Below are positions 1 through 8,644 of a DNA stretch of 64,000 bases, one piece after another. How positions within the stretch are numbered: position 1 is the first letter of the stretch; each line of letters starts with the position of its first letter. Below the pieces are notes generated by a model that was given only the letters and a program-made list of their open reading frames with translations, made no database searches and had not been told where the DNA came from. A program made the position numbers and the translations under genes. Source of the stretch: Microvirga sp. (GTDB lineage Bacteria > Pseudomonadota > Alphaproteobacteria > Rhizobiales > Beijerinckiaceae); NCBI GenBank assembly GCA_031181145.1, contig JAPSLB010000001.1, positions 87,775-151,774 of the forward strand. The letters run 5' to 3'.

Positions 1-2427
1 GCAGGGCACCGGCTGAAAGTACGTATCCGGATCTGCGGGATCCCCACCGTAGTAGCGATCCACACGCAGCCAATGCATCTCACGCCCCTTCGCCACCTCC
101 TCCGGTCCGACGACGGCGATGTTGTTCTCAGCCTGGCATGCGATCACACAGGCATTGCAGCCGATGCAAGCGTCAAGATCGATCACCATGCCCCAGGCAT
201 GTTCTCCATAGGACCATTCGGGGTAGAGCGAGGGCTGCTCCCCCGTCTCCAGCGTAGACGGCTCGCCGGGTGCCACGACACGCACGATGTCGCGGCTTCG
301 AAGGGAATGATGATGTTGTGTGGATATGAGCGGAATCCGCTCGCCGGTGGATTTGATGTCTCCCATGGCGATCCATGGCCGCTGGGACGGACGGATCGCG
401 TAGGCATCGAATCCGATGCCCTTGCCGATCCGGCCGACCTGATCACGTCCGTAACCGAGAGTCAGCGTCACGGCTCCGGGAGCGTGTCCGGGCAGGACCC
501 ATACAGGAGCGCGCACGACACGACCTTCAACGGCCAGATCGATGGCGTCACCCGAAGACAATCCAAAAATGCCCGCCGTCTCGGGAGCCATCAGCACTGC
601 ATTGCCCCAGACCAGTTTCGTCAGGGGCTTCGGCAGTTCCTGCAGCCAGCCATTGTTCCCATAGGAGCCATCCCAGACGGACGGGTCGGGAGCGAACACC
701 ACATCGATGCCAGCTGACGGAACCGGGGGTGCGGGTTCTGGTCTCCAATCGGGTCTCGCCGCCACATCAATGGCAGGCGAGGTCGTGTCTTCGATAATTC
801 CGTTCTCGAGCGAACGGACCCAGCGGTCATCAAAGCCGTCCCCCCATGCCTCACGCCATGTGGCCTGGACAAGCCCGCGTCCGTCGACATTCTGGCCTGA
901 CAAGAGTCCGAGAAACTCTTCTGCACTCAACGCCGGTTTCAGCGGCACCGTCACAGGCTGACGCAACCCCACCGTCCCGTCGAAGGCCCGCAGATCGCCC
1001 CAACTTTCCAAAGGATGGGCCTCGGGAACATGCCAATGGCAGACAACGGCGGTCTCATCGCGATGCTGCCCCACATGCAGCGACAGCGGAACCCTTCGAA
1101 TGCGATCGGCCAGATCGATATCCGCAGGAGCAGTATGGACAGGATTGCCTCCGAGAATCACCAGACGCGATACCTGATCCGCTTCGATGGCCTGCACCAG
1201 CTCGGCGAGCGTCCGGGCATCGCTCATCATGGGACGAACCGGCTCTATGATGCGGATCGTCGTCCCGACAGCACCCAGACTGGCGTTGATCGCGTGCACG
1301 AGCGCATGCACCCCGGCCGGCAGTTCACGTCCCGCAACGACCAGGCTGCGGGAGCCGGAATGGCGCAACGCACCCACCAGCCGAGAATGGGCCGGATGCG
1401 CGTCGGACGGCGGCACGACATTCACTCCAAGAGATGCGGCAAGCGCCTGAGTCCATGCCTCGAACTCGCGTGGTCGAAGGACGATCCGCTCATCGGCGCG
1501 CGTCCCAACAAGGCTCGGTCGGGCTTCGACGGCGAACAGGCGCGGCAGGTCCCGACCCTGCATCCGCCGCCGCGCCTGATAATCGGCGGCGTAACGCAGA
1601 TGCCCCGGCTCCTCGGCGAAGAGGTCGCCACCGAGCGTCACGATAGTGTCAGCCTGGGTCAGATCGTACACGAGTTCGACATCGCGCCCGAACACGGCCA
1701 GTGCAGCGGCTCGCCTGTTGTCGTCATCGATCGGCGAGAACGCATGCCATTGCGCAAGGGGAAAGAGCTGTCGCGCCTGTGCGATGAGTCTGAGAAGGGT
1801 CGGCGACGAGGTCGGCGGCATCAGAACGTGCAATCCTCGCCCCTCGGCGACGACGAGTTCGCTACGCACGGGGCGAATGAAGTCCGTGAGCTCCTCCCAG
1901 CTTCTCGGGGAACCGTTCAGGAGAGGAGTGTCGGACCGGTCCGGATCGTAGAGGGACAGGATCTCGGCCTGGGCGAACACGTCCGTCGCCCCGAGGCTGG
2001 CCGGGTGGAGCGGGTTTCCTTCGATCTTGACCGGGCGGCCCTCCTGTGTCCTCACGAGGACACCTCTTCCATAGCCGCTCAGCGGAAGAGACGTGGCGAT
2101 TGTCAACGGCACGCCCGGTGTATAACCCGGCATGTTGTGGCTCTGCGAAAGGAGCGGTGATCTCTTGCCCGTGTCACTGCTGTTGCAGGCGGCAAGCCCA
2201 CCCAGCGCCAGGGAGGCGCTCATCAGCTTAAGCAGGGTCCGACGGTCGACGGACGAGGCCTGCACGACATCCGGGAATTCGGCCTCCACGTATCGGCGCA
2301 TTTCCGGCACATCGGCCAGTTCCTCGAGGCTGCGCCAGAGCCTTGGCCCGTCCTCGGTGGCGAGGCGGGCCCTCAAGGTATCGAGATCGAACGGCGCTCC
2401 TTCACCCATCGCTTCTACCGGTGGCAT
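1..2427 (-). CDS. actB: Alternative complex III subunit B (molybdopterin-oxidoreductase-like iron-sulfur protein), 3' end beyond the window
   Basis: The minus-strand frame is open from the ATG at 2427 to base 1, giving 809 codons with no stop, so the C-terminus lies outside the window. ActB is the large periplasmic subunit of alternative complex III, a quinol:cytochrome c/oxidase oxidoreductase replacing cytochrome bc1. Residues about 55-80 hold a twin-arginine segment (DRRTLLKLMSASLALGGLAAC) that ends in a Cys, suggesting Tat export with a lipobox-like site. A molybdopterin-oxidoreductase-like region follows, without visible catalytic cofactor ligands. Near residues 780-795 comes the first ferredoxin motif, CIGCNACVIACQ. 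The start overlaps the end of actA by 13 bases, so the two are translationally coupled; an in-frame ATG at 2409 is an alternative. Identification is by this architecture and the actA neighbour. Confidence 0.9.
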   Translation of the reverse strand, partial: MPPVEAMGEGAPFDLDTLRARLATEDGPRLWRSLEELADVPEMRRYVEAEFPDVVQASSVDRRTLLKLMSASLALGGLAACNSSDTGKRSPLLSQSHNMPGYTPGVPLTIATSLPLSGYGRGVLVRTQEGRPVKIEGNPLHPASLGATDVFAQAEILSLYDPDRSDTPLLNGSPRSWEELTDFIRPVRSELVVAEGRGLHVLMPPTSSPTLLRLIAQARQLFPLAQWHAFSPIDDDNRRAAALAVFGRDVELVYDLTQADTIVTLGGDLFAEEPGHLRYAADYQARRRMQGRDLPRLFAVEARPSLVGTRADERIVLRPREFEAWTQALAASLGVNVVPPSDAHPAHSRLVGALRHSGSRSLVVAGRELPAGVHALVHAINASLGAVGTTIRIIEPVRPMMSDARTLAELVQAIEADQVSRLVILGGNPVHTAPADIDLADRIRRVPLSLHVGQHRDETAVVCHWHVPEAHPLESWGDLRAFDGTVGLRQPVTVPLKPALSAEEFLGLLSGQNVDGRGLVQATWREAWGDGFDDRWVRSLENGIIEDTTSPAIDVAARPDWRPEPAPPVPSAGIDVVFAPDPSVWDGSYGNNGWLQELPKPLTKLVWGNAVLMAPETAGIFGLSSGDAIDLAVEGRVVRAPVWVLPGHAPGAVTLTLGYGRDQVGRIGKGIGFDAYAIRPSQRPWIAMGDIKSTGERIPLISTQHHHSLRSRDIVRVVAPGEPSTLETGEQPSLYPEWSYGEHAWGMVIDLDACIGCNACVIACQAENNIAVVGPEEVAKGREMHWLRVDRYYGGDPADPDTYFQPVPC

Positions 2428-3065
2428 GTGTTGCAACTGGTGAGACGCCGGGAGGCCTCCCGGTAGAACGCCCGAACATCGTTCGGCAGATCGTCGCCAT
2501 GCGCCTCATAGCCCATGGCGAACACCGCCTCTCGCGGCCGAAGGCTCGGCACCGGATCGCGGTGACAGTCCAGGCACCATCCCATGGAAAGCGTCTGGGT
2601 CTTCACCGTCTTCGGCATCTGGTCGATGCGGCCATGGCAGGTCTCGCAGGCCACCCCCTTCGTGACGTGGGCGGCATGGTGGAAATAGGTGTAATCCGGC
2701 AGCCGGTGAACGGACGCCCATTCGATCGGCTGTCCAAGCGTGAAGCTCGTCCGAACGGGATCGAGGACACTGGCCCCAACCCACACCTGAGAGTGGCAGG
2801 ACATGCAGGTTTGGGCGGACGGCATTCCCGCATCTGCCGCGCGCTCGACTGTCGAATGGCAATATCGGCAATCGATCCTCAGGGACCCGCTGTGGAGATC
2901 GTGCCGGAATGGAACGGGCTGCGGCGCAGGCTTGCCCACGTTCCAGGTGCTGTCGGAGCGAGCCCAGATATAGGCCGTCACGCCTATGGCGACGATCCCC
3001 AGGCCCATGAGCACGATCACCACTCGAAACAGAGTGGTTGCTGCCGGCGTAAAGAGTTGCGCCAT
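2415..3065 (-). CDS. actA: Alternative complex III pentaheme cytochrome c subunit
   Basis: A 216-residue protein with one N-terminal membrane anchor (about residues 12-34) followed by a periplasmic domain with exactly five CXXCH heme sites: CRYCH, CMSCH, CETCH, CLDCH and CNTCH. This matches ActA, the multiheme cytochrome that passes electrons from quinol oxidation in alternative complex III to a terminal oxidase or soluble cytochrome. It is the first gene of the operon and overlaps actB by 13 bases. The last heme motif is only one residue from the C-terminus. Many His residues outside CXXCH could be distal heme ligands. The remaining act genes would lie to the left of the window. Confidence 0.92.
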   Translation of the reverse strand: MAQLFTPAATTLFRVVIVLMGLGIVAIGVTAYIWARSDSTWNVGKPAPQPVPFRHDLHSGSLRIDCRYCHSTVERAADAGMPSAQTCMSCHSQVWVGASVLDPVRTSFTLGQPIEWASVHRLPDYTYFHHAAHVTKGVACETCHGRIDQMPKTVKTQTLSMGWCLDCHRDPVPSLRPREAVFAMGYEAHGDDLPNDVRAFYREASRRLTSCNTCHR

Positions 3066-3449
3066 TGTTTGTGCCGCACACCCTCTGTTGCATCAAGCCT
3101 TGGGCCTGATCGAAGCTTCGCTGTTGACACAATCGCTTCAGCACGGCTTCGTTCCCTTACAGGGGTGCAGGATCGCCACGATCATGACGGCTCGAACTGT
3201 TCGAAGCCGTTCCCTTGAGCAACAGCTAAGCTTGAAACAAGATCGCCAAGTGGCGGGAGCGATCTGTCTCGGCCGACACCCGAGGTTCACGCGGCTCTGA
3301 GCGGAGAAAGAGGCACATCGACATCGCCCCATCGCTCTCGGGTATGGGAACTCGAGCGTCCAAAGCGGCATCTTGGCTCTTGCCCCTGAGCATCAATGCG
3401 GCTCAACTGGGCAAAAATCAGGGGAAATCCCAACTTCAGAGGAAAGCCA
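3066..3449. other. Intergenic region between divergent actA and the RHH gene
   Basis: No convincing gene is seen here. The region should hold the promoters for the minus-strand act operon and the plus-strand RHH gene. A TTGACA hexamer lies on the plus strand at 3124-3129 but has no good -10 at the normal distance. A short hairpin (CGCCA/TGGCG) lies near 3245-3256. Confidence 0.4.
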
Positions 3450-3809
3450 GTGTGCCAGATCTACGCCAGTCAACTGCCAGATACGTATGCCTACGTCACG
3501 AGGTCCGTGCGCCTGAACGGGTACAGTACATCCATCAAGATCGAGGCGAAGTTCTGGCGTGTCCTCGAAGAGATCGCACGACGGGAAGGCGTGGCGCTCA
3601 CTTCGTTCCTCGCGACCCTGCACGACGAGGCGGAGGCGATCCACGGTGAGGTCCGCAACTTCGCTTCGCTCCTGCGATGCACCTGCCTAGTCTATCTCAG
3701 CGAAATGCGTGAGGGGACGCACGCTGAATCCAAGCCCAGGACTGCAACAGTCAAACAGGTCAGCCGTCCTGTCCCATGTAGTACCACGGTAACACCCGCC
3801 GGTTCCTGA
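3450..3809 (+). CDS. Ribbon-helix-helix (RHH_4-type) protein
   Basis: Using the GTG at 3450 gives a 119-residue protein beginning MCQIYASQLP. This start has an AGAGGAAA ribosome-binding site about 6 bases upstream and restores the typical beginning of alphaproteobacterial RHH_4 proteins; an upstream ATG at 3396 adds an unrelated-looking 18 residues. The conserved core runs from TRSVRLNGYSTSIKIEAKFW through a helix with SFLATLHDE and ends at LRCTCLVYLS. The family is a compact DNA-binding-like fold, often mis-annotated as arylsulfate sulfotransferase. The tail after residue 85 is low-complexity. It is monocistronic, with no partner that would reveal its target. Confidence 0.75.
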   Translation: MCQIYASQLPDTYAYVTRSVRLNGYSTSIKIEAKFWRVLEEIARREGVALTSFLATLHDEAEAIHGEVRNFASLLRCTCLVYLSEMREGTHAESKPRTATVKQVSRPVPCSTTVTPAGS

Positions 3810-3859
3810 TCGGCGCTACACTTCCCCCATCGTGCAACAACGACGGGGAACCGCAGCGC

Positions 3860-4255
3860 ATGGCAAAGGCAGCCCACTCGATGATCAGGGTCCTGGACGA
3901 GGGCCGGTCGGTCGAATTCTATTCCAAGGCCTTCGGCCTGGAAGTCGCCGACCGGTTTCCGTTCGACGGCTTCACCTTGGTCTATCTCCGCAATGGCAGC
4001 AGCGAATTCGAGATCGAGCTCACGGCGAACCATGACCGGACGGAGCCTTACGATCTCGGCAGCGGATACGGCCATATCGCGTTCGTTGTCGACGACCTCG
4101 AGGCCGAGCACCAGCGCTTCGAACGCCTCGGTCTGAAGCCCAACCCCATCAAGGAGTTCACACGCGACGGAGCGCTCCTGGCGAAGTTCTTCTTCGTCCA
4201 GGACCCCGACGGCTACAAGATCGAGGTGATCCAACGGCACGGAAGATACCGATGA
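3860..4255 (+). CDS. Lactoylglutathione lyase-like VOC-family protein
   Basis: A 131-residue glyoxalase I-type vicinal oxygen chelate protein. The four metal ligands of GloA can be placed: His6 in AHSMIRVLD, a Glu in FEIELTANH, the His of GYGHIAF, and the last Glu in GYKIEVIQRH. The motif QDPDGYKIEVIQ is standard for glyoxalase I. The likely reaction is isomerisation of the methylglyoxal-glutathione hemithioacetal to S-lactoylglutathione in the cytosol. It is a single gene closed by a strong hairpin 5 bases after the stop. A related VOC activity on another substrate cannot be excluded. Confidence 0.85.
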   Translation: MAKAAHSMIRVLDEGRSVEFYSKAFGLEVADRFPFDGFTLVYLRNGSSEFEIELTANHDRTEPYDLGSGYGHIAFVVDDLEAEHQRFERLGLKPNPIKEFTRDGALLAKFFFVQDPDGYKIEVIQRHGRYR

Positions 4256-4260
4256 ACCTG

Positions 4261-4293
4261 ACACGGGGCGCCGCATATCACGGCGCCCCGTGT
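4261..4293 (+). terminator. Strong hairpin terminator after the glyoxalase gene
   Basis: A perfect 13-bp stem (ACACGGGGCGCCG paired with CGGCGCCCCGTGT) encloses a 7-base loop, 5 bases after the stop codon. There is no T run, so termination could be intrinsic but weak, or the hairpin could protect the 3' end. Confidence 0.6.
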
Positions 4294-4351
4294 CGCTTCC
4301 GGACGACAACAAAAAGACGTTTGGACGAGGAAACAACCCAAGGAGGATCTG

Positions 4352-4879
4352 ATGAAGGACAACGACGTCAGTCTGTCACGCCGTTCGCTGCTCAAGGGCG
4401 CGACCGCGGCCGCGTTCATGATCTCGGCAGGTGCGGTCATCAACCCGCTGGAGGCCTGGGGCCTCGAGGTGAAAGCCTTGAAGCCGGAAACGATGCAGAC
4501 ATTGATCCAGATGGCGCGGGACATCTACCCGCACGACCGCATCGCCGACCGCTTCTATGCCGTTGCATTGAAGGAGTATGATACGAAGTCAACCTCCGAC
4601 GCCGCCCTGAAGAGCCTTGTCGAGGAGGGAATCGCAAAGCTCGACCAGCTTGCAAAGGAAAAGCATGGCACCCGCTACGTCGATGTGGGCTGGGAGAGCC
4701 AGCGCGTCGCCATTCTGCGGGAAATCGAGAAAGAGCCCCTCTTCCAGAAGGTGCGGAGCGGGCTCGTCGTGAGTCTCTACAACCAAAAGGAGGTCTGGCC
4801 CGTCTTCGGGTATCAGGGCGAATCCGCCGTTTACGGTGGCTACCTCCATCGTGGCTTCGACGACATCGACTGGCTCTGA
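4352..4879 (+). CDS. Tat-exported small subunit of a GMC dehydrogenase (gluconate 2-dehydrogenase subunit 3-like)
   Basis: A 175-residue protein with a classical twin-arginine signal (LSRRSLLKGATAAAFMISAG, residues 8-27). The rest resembles the small gamma subunits of membrane-associated GMC dehydrogenases, which carry the flavin subunit through the Tat pathway. AAGGAGG lies about 6 bases before the ATG. The GMC flavoprotein follows after 18 bases, so the two are an operon. The flavoprotein itself has no signal peptide, which supports hitch-hiker export on this subunit. No cytochrome c subunit, the usual third partner, is encoded next to it. Confidence 0.82.
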   Translation: MKDNDVSLSRRSLLKGATAAAFMISAGAVINPLEAWGLEVKALKPETMQTLIQMARDIYPHDRIADRFYAVALKEYDTKSTSDAALKSLVEEGIAKLDQLAKEKHGTRYVDVGWESQRVAILREIEKEPLFQKVRSGLVVSLYNQKEVWPVFGYQGESAVYGGYLHRGFDDIDWL

Positions 4880-4897
4880 GACGGGGAGGACTTCGAC

Positions 4898-6466
4898 ATG
4901 GCAGCAAAATTCGACCTCAACGACGACTCCGTGGTGGTGATCGTCGGCTCGGGCGCAGGCGGCGGCACGCTCGGAACGGAACTCGCGCTGAAGGGCATCA
5001 AGACGGTCATCCTCGAAGCCGGAGCGCGGCATGAGATCGAGGATTTCATCAACGACGAATGGGACAGTTTCGCACAGCTCGCGTGGGCGGATATGCGGAC
5101 CACGTCCGGGTCATGGCGCGTCGCCCGCGACTTCGCCAACCTGCCGGCGTGGATCGTGAAGGCCGTCGGCGGCTCGACCACGCACTGGGCCGGCGCCTCG
5201 CTGCGATTCCAGGAGCACGAGTTCAGGACCCGCTCAGTGTACGGCGACATCAAGGGCGCGAACCTTCTCGACTGGCCGATTACCCTGAAGGAGTTGGAGC
5301 CCTACTACGAGAAGGCCGAGTTCCGCATGGGCGTCACCCGCACCAACGGGATCGCGGGTCTGCCCGGCAACAACAACTACAAGGTCTTCGAGAAGGGCGC
5401 CAAAGCCATCGGCTACCAGGACGTGTCGACCGGCCGGATGGCGATCAACTCGGATGAGCGGGATGGGCGTCCCGGTTGCCAACAATCCGGCTTCTGCTTC
5501 CAGGGCTGCAAGTTCGGCGCCAAGTGGTCGACCCTGTACGCGGAGATCCCGAAGGGCGAGGCGACGGGCAATCTCGAGGTGCGACCGAACGCGCACGTGC
5601 TGAGAATCGAGCATGACGCCTCCGGCAAGGTGACCGGGGTTGTCTATGCCGACAAGGAAGGCAACCAGCACCGCCAGAAGGCTCGTGTCGTAGCGGTCGC
5701 CGGGAACTCGATCGAGAGCCCGCGCCTGCTCCTCAACTCGGCCTCCTCGATATACCCGGACGGGCTGGCGAACTCATCCGGGCAGGTGGGCCGGAACTAC
5801 ATGCGGCACATGACCGGCTCGGTGTACGCCGTGTTCGACAGGCCTGTCCGCATGTGGCGGGGGACGACCATGGCCGGCATCGTGCGCGACGAGGCTGACC
5901 ACAAGCCCGATCGCGGTTTCGTTGGCGGGTATGAACTCGAGACCTTGTCCCTGGGCCTTCCCTTCATGGCGGCCTTCCTCGATCCGGGTGCCTGGGGAAG
6001 GGAATTCACCTCGGCGCTGGACTCCTATGAGAACATGGCCGGCCTGTGGATCGTCGGCGAGGATATGCCGCAGGAGTCGAACCGCGTCACTCTCTCCTCG
6101 GAGAAGGACCAGTTCGGGATGCGCGTAGCGAACGTGCATTTCGACGACCACCCCAACGACATCGCAATGCGCGCCCATGCCTACCGGCAGGGGAGTGCCA
6201 TGTACGAGGCCGTAGGCGCGACCCGGACCTTCCCGACGACGCCATATCCGTCCACGCATAATCTCGGCACGAACAGGATGAGCGAGACCCCTCGGGATGG
6301 AGTGGTGAACAAGTGGGGCCAGTCCCACGACATCCCGAACCTGTTCGTCTCGGACGGAAGCCAGTTCACCACGGGCGGCGCCGAAAACCCGACGCTGACG
6401 ATCGTCGCGCTAGCCATCCGGCAGGCCGAGTACATTGCGGGTCAAATGGGCCAAAAGGTCATCTGA
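4898..6466 (+). CDS. GMC-family FAD-dependent oxidoreductase (periplasmic sugar/alcohol dehydrogenase large subunit)
   Basis: A 522-residue flavoprotein. The N-terminal ADP-binding motif is VVIVGSGAGGGTLGTELALKG followed by ILEAG (residues 12-38). The C-terminal GMC signatures are STHNLGTNRM (active-site region His) and GGAENPTLTIVALAIRQAEYI. A Cys-rich stretch (GCQQSGFCFQGCKFGAK, about residues 195-212) resembles the Cys cluster of gluconate/sorbitol-type dehydrogenases. It probably oxidises a polyol or sugar acid and passes electrons to the respiratory chain. The substrate cannot be read from the sequence. It follows its Tat-bearing small subunit and ends before a hairpin. Confidence 0.88.
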   Translation: MAAKFDLNDDSVVVIVGSGAGGGTLGTELALKGIKTVILEAGARHEIEDFINDEWDSFAQLAWADMRTTSGSWRVARDFANLPAWIVKAVGGSTTHWAGASLRFQEHEFRTRSVYGDIKGANLLDWPITLKELEPYYEKAEFRMGVTRTNGIAGLPGNNNYKVFEKGAKAIGYQDVSTGRMAINSDERDGRPGCQQSGFCFQGCKFGAKWSTLYAEIPKGEATGNLEVRPNAHVLRIEHDASGKVTGVVYADKEGNQHRQKARVVAVAGNSIESPRLLLNSASSIYPDGLANSSGQVGRNYMRHMTGSVYAVFDRPVRMWRGTTMAGIVRDEADHKPDRGFVGGYELETLSLGLPFMAAFLDPGAWGREFTSALDSYENMAGLWIVGEDMPQESNRVTLSSEKDQFGMRVANVHFDDHPNDIAMRAHAYRQGSAMYEAVGATRTFPTTPYPSTHNLGTNRMSETPRDGVVNKWGQSHDIPNLFVSDGSQFTTGGAENPTLTIVALAIRQAEYIAGQMGQKVI

Positions 6467-6813
6467 TCCGCCCATGGATGCTGGAAGAGGGCGGCCTGGG
6501 AAAGGCCGCCCTGATTGATTGGACGATCGAGGCCGTTCGCCGATTTGGACACAGTCGATGGTGAGAGGAAACGCGGCCTGCCGCGTACGGAATGGGCGAG
6601 GGCCGCTTTCTCAGGCAGAACCCAGTGACTCTCCTGGCCGCGAGAATGTCTTCTCGAAGAGTTAAAGGTGGGCATTCCCGCGTGATGTGCCCCATCTCCC
6701 TTCACTGGCGCCTATGCAGTGCCGAAGATGAGGGTCCGGATCGGCACCGGAGTACCGTTTATCGGCCAATCGGAACGGCCCGCAGATCGTCAGCGGCTCG
6801 TTGGCTGTTCCGG
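6467..6813. other. Intergenic region between the convergent GMC operon and AGCS gene
   Basis: Besides the hairpin at 6488-6512, nothing recognisable is present in this stretch of about 347 bases. Frames that remain open here are fragmentary and carry no family motif. Confidence 0.4.
6488..6512 (+). terminator. Hairpin after the GMC dehydrogenase operon
   Basis: A perfect 10-bp stem (AGGGCGGCCT/AGGCCGCCCT) with a 5-base GGGAA loop begins 21 bases after the stop of the GMC gene. No T run follows. Confidence 0.55.
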
Positions 6814-8229
6814 TCAGCCTCTGCGCCACACGCCGGTCCCGATCCGGGCAGGCAGATGCGGGTTCGCCTTCGAGTTGAACAGCGGCGTGCCGTCTGGAAG
6901 GGCTTGCTCGTAGTCGGCGAGCGCACCGAACGCCCATCGTCCCAGGAGAAGAATTGCCCCCAGGTTGACCAGGGCCATCAGTCCCATCGCGACGTCGGCC
7001 AATCCCCAGACCGTCGGCAGCTCGCCCAGGCAGCCGCCCGTCACGGCGAGCAGCACGATGACCTTGAACACCTGCACTATCGGGGCAGTGGCCCCGAGAT
7101 AGGTGAGATTGCCGTCGGCATAGGCGTAATTGCCGAGGATCGAGGAGAACGCGAACAGGAAGATCAACAGCGTCATGAACATCATGCCGAAGTTGCCGAA
7201 CCACGCCGCGACCGATGCCTGCGTCAAGGTCGCGCCCGCGATCTCCGCCGGTCGGGCCGGATCATAGACGTTCGAGACGAGGATGATGAAGGCAGTTGCC
7301 GAGCAGATGATGATCGTATCGACAAAGACTCCGAGGGACTGGATGAAGCCCTGGGCGGCCGGATGGCCGACGGTGGCCGTGGCCGCAGCGTTGGGAGCGC
7401 TGCCCATGCCGGCTTCATTGGAGAACAGTCCGCGCTTGACGCCGTTCAGGAGAGCCGCCGCAATCCCCCCGAACGCACCTGCGGCGGCCTGATTGAACCC
7501 GAATGCCGACCTGACGATCAGGGAGAACACTTCCGGGACCCTCTGGATGTGAAGCCCAACGATCACAAGGGCCAGCGCGATGTAGGCCAAGGCCATGACC
7601 GGCAGCAGCCATTCCGCCACGCGGGCGATGGCCCGCATGCCGCCGAACAGCACTGGAGCGGCTAGGATCACCAGACCGATGGCAGTCACCAGCGGTGGAA
7701 CCCCATGGGCCGAACTGAGGGTATCGGCAATCGTGTTGGCCTGCACGGCGTTGAAGGTCAATCCGAAGGTGAAGATCAGCAGGACCGCGAAGATGCTGCC
7801 CCAGAGCCGGGACCCCAATCCTCGCTCGATGTAGTAGGCTGGCCCGCCCCGGAACGTGCCGTCGGGTTGCGGCATCTTGAAGAGCTGAGCGAGCGTGGCC
7901 TCGATGAAGGCCGTTGCCATGCCCACAAGGGCCACCATCCACATCCAGAAGATCGCTCCCGGGCCGCCAAGGGTCAGCGCGACTGCAACGCCCGCGATGT
8001 TGCCGGTCCCCACCCGGGAGGCGAGACCGATGCAAAAGGCCTGAAAGCCCGAGATCCCTCCTCCGGCCCCTTTGCGGGAATGTGCAAGGGCAGACCAGAA
8101 ATGGCCGAACAGACGGAATTGGATAAACCGGGTCCTGATCGTGAAATAGGCGCCCGCTCCCAGCAGAACATAGATCAGCAGGTAATCCCAGATCAGCGTG
8201 TTTGCCCATTGGATAGCGGCATCGAACAT
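6814..8229 (-). CDS. Alanine/glycine:cation symporter (AGCS family)
   Basis: A 471-residue inner-membrane protein with about 11 hydrophobic segments. AGCS hallmarks are visible: GISGFQAFCIGLASRVGTGNIAGVA (first conserved block, residues about 57-82), GGPGAIFWMWMVALVGMATAF, and the signature GLFSNEAGMGSAPNAAATA (about 265-283). The family imports alanine or glycine with Na+ or H+. The gene is followed upstream on the same strand by an omega-amino acid aminotransferase separated by about 415 bases, so shared amino-acid metabolism is plausible but co-transcription is not evident. The start at 8229 fits the family N-terminus. Confidence 0.9.
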   Translation of the reverse strand: MFDAAIQWANTLIWDYLLIYVLLGAGAYFTIRTRFIQFRLFGHFWSALAHSRKGAGGGISGFQAFCIGLASRVGTGNIAGVAVALTLGGPGAIFWMWMVALVGMATAFIEATLAQLFKMPQPDGTFRGGPAYYIERGLGSRLWGSIFAVLLIFTFGLTFNAVQANTIADTLSSAHGVPPLVTAIGLVILAAPVLFGGMRAIARVAEWLLPVMALAYIALALVIVGLHIQRVPEVFSLIVRSAFGFNQAAAGAFGGIAAALLNGVKRGLFSNEAGMGSAPNAAATATVGHPAAQGFIQSLGVFVDTIIICSATAFIILVSNVYDPARPAEIAGATLTQASVAAWFGNFGMMFMTLLIFLFAFSSILGNYAYADGNLTYLGATAPIVQVFKVIVLLAVTGGCLGELPTVWGLADVAMGLMALVNLGAILLLGRWAFGALADYEQALPDGTPLFNSKANPHLPARIGTGVWRRG

Positions 8230-8644
8230 GGGTGATCCTCCCTGATGGGAGCTGCGCGAGAACTGCGGCTGCGATCAAGCAACGCTTCCGGCCCGCCATC
8301 GTTCGATCATCATCATTGTGGCCTGCGGCTTCCGCGAGGTTCCCTTGCGTTCGGCGGGCTCCTGCCGGGCAGCCGTTTCCGATTGATCCTGCAAGAAAAG
8401 CCAGCAGAGCTGATCCTGGTTTGCTGAACTCGGCAGGCTTGAGCGTGCCTGGGTCCGCTCCAGCGTTTCCCTGAAGCAACATCACACCCGAGTCAGGGTA
8501 AAATGATCTCGGTTGCAACATTGATGCCGTCATGCCCTGGGCCTTTAGGTCCAGGGCTGTTACTGGAATGAATATGGATGCCGGATCCGGGCACGGCATC
8601 CATTCGGTCCCCGGCAATCTGTTTCCGGAAAACCGCTGTCGAGA
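8230..8644. other. Intergenic region upstream of the AGCS symporter gene
   Basis: This 415-base stretch should contain the minus-strand promoter of the symporter gene and the 3' end of the aminotransferase transcript. A hairpin lies at 8534-8557. No gene with a family motif or convincing start was found. Confidence 0.4.
8534..8557 (-). terminator. Hairpin downstream of the aminotransferase gene
   Basis: On the minus strand GCCCTGGACC and GGCCCAGGGC pair with one A:C mismatch around a TAAA loop, about 90 bases after the aminotransferase stop. No T run is present. Confidence 0.45.

Noticed and set aside
1015..2160. 381-codon plus-strand open frame within the actB region
   Set aside because: It lies antisense to actB, whose minus-strand frame carries a Tat segment and ferredoxin motif.
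3124..3129. TTGACA as a promoter for the RHH gene
   Set aside because: No acceptable -10 hexamer at 16-19 bases downstream, and the distance to the gene is over 300 bases.
6592..7665. Long plus-strand open frame (357 codons) opposite the AGCS gene
   Set aside because: It is Arg/His/Gly-rich without family motifs and lies antisense to a clear AGCS symporter; such mirror frames are common in high-GC genes.
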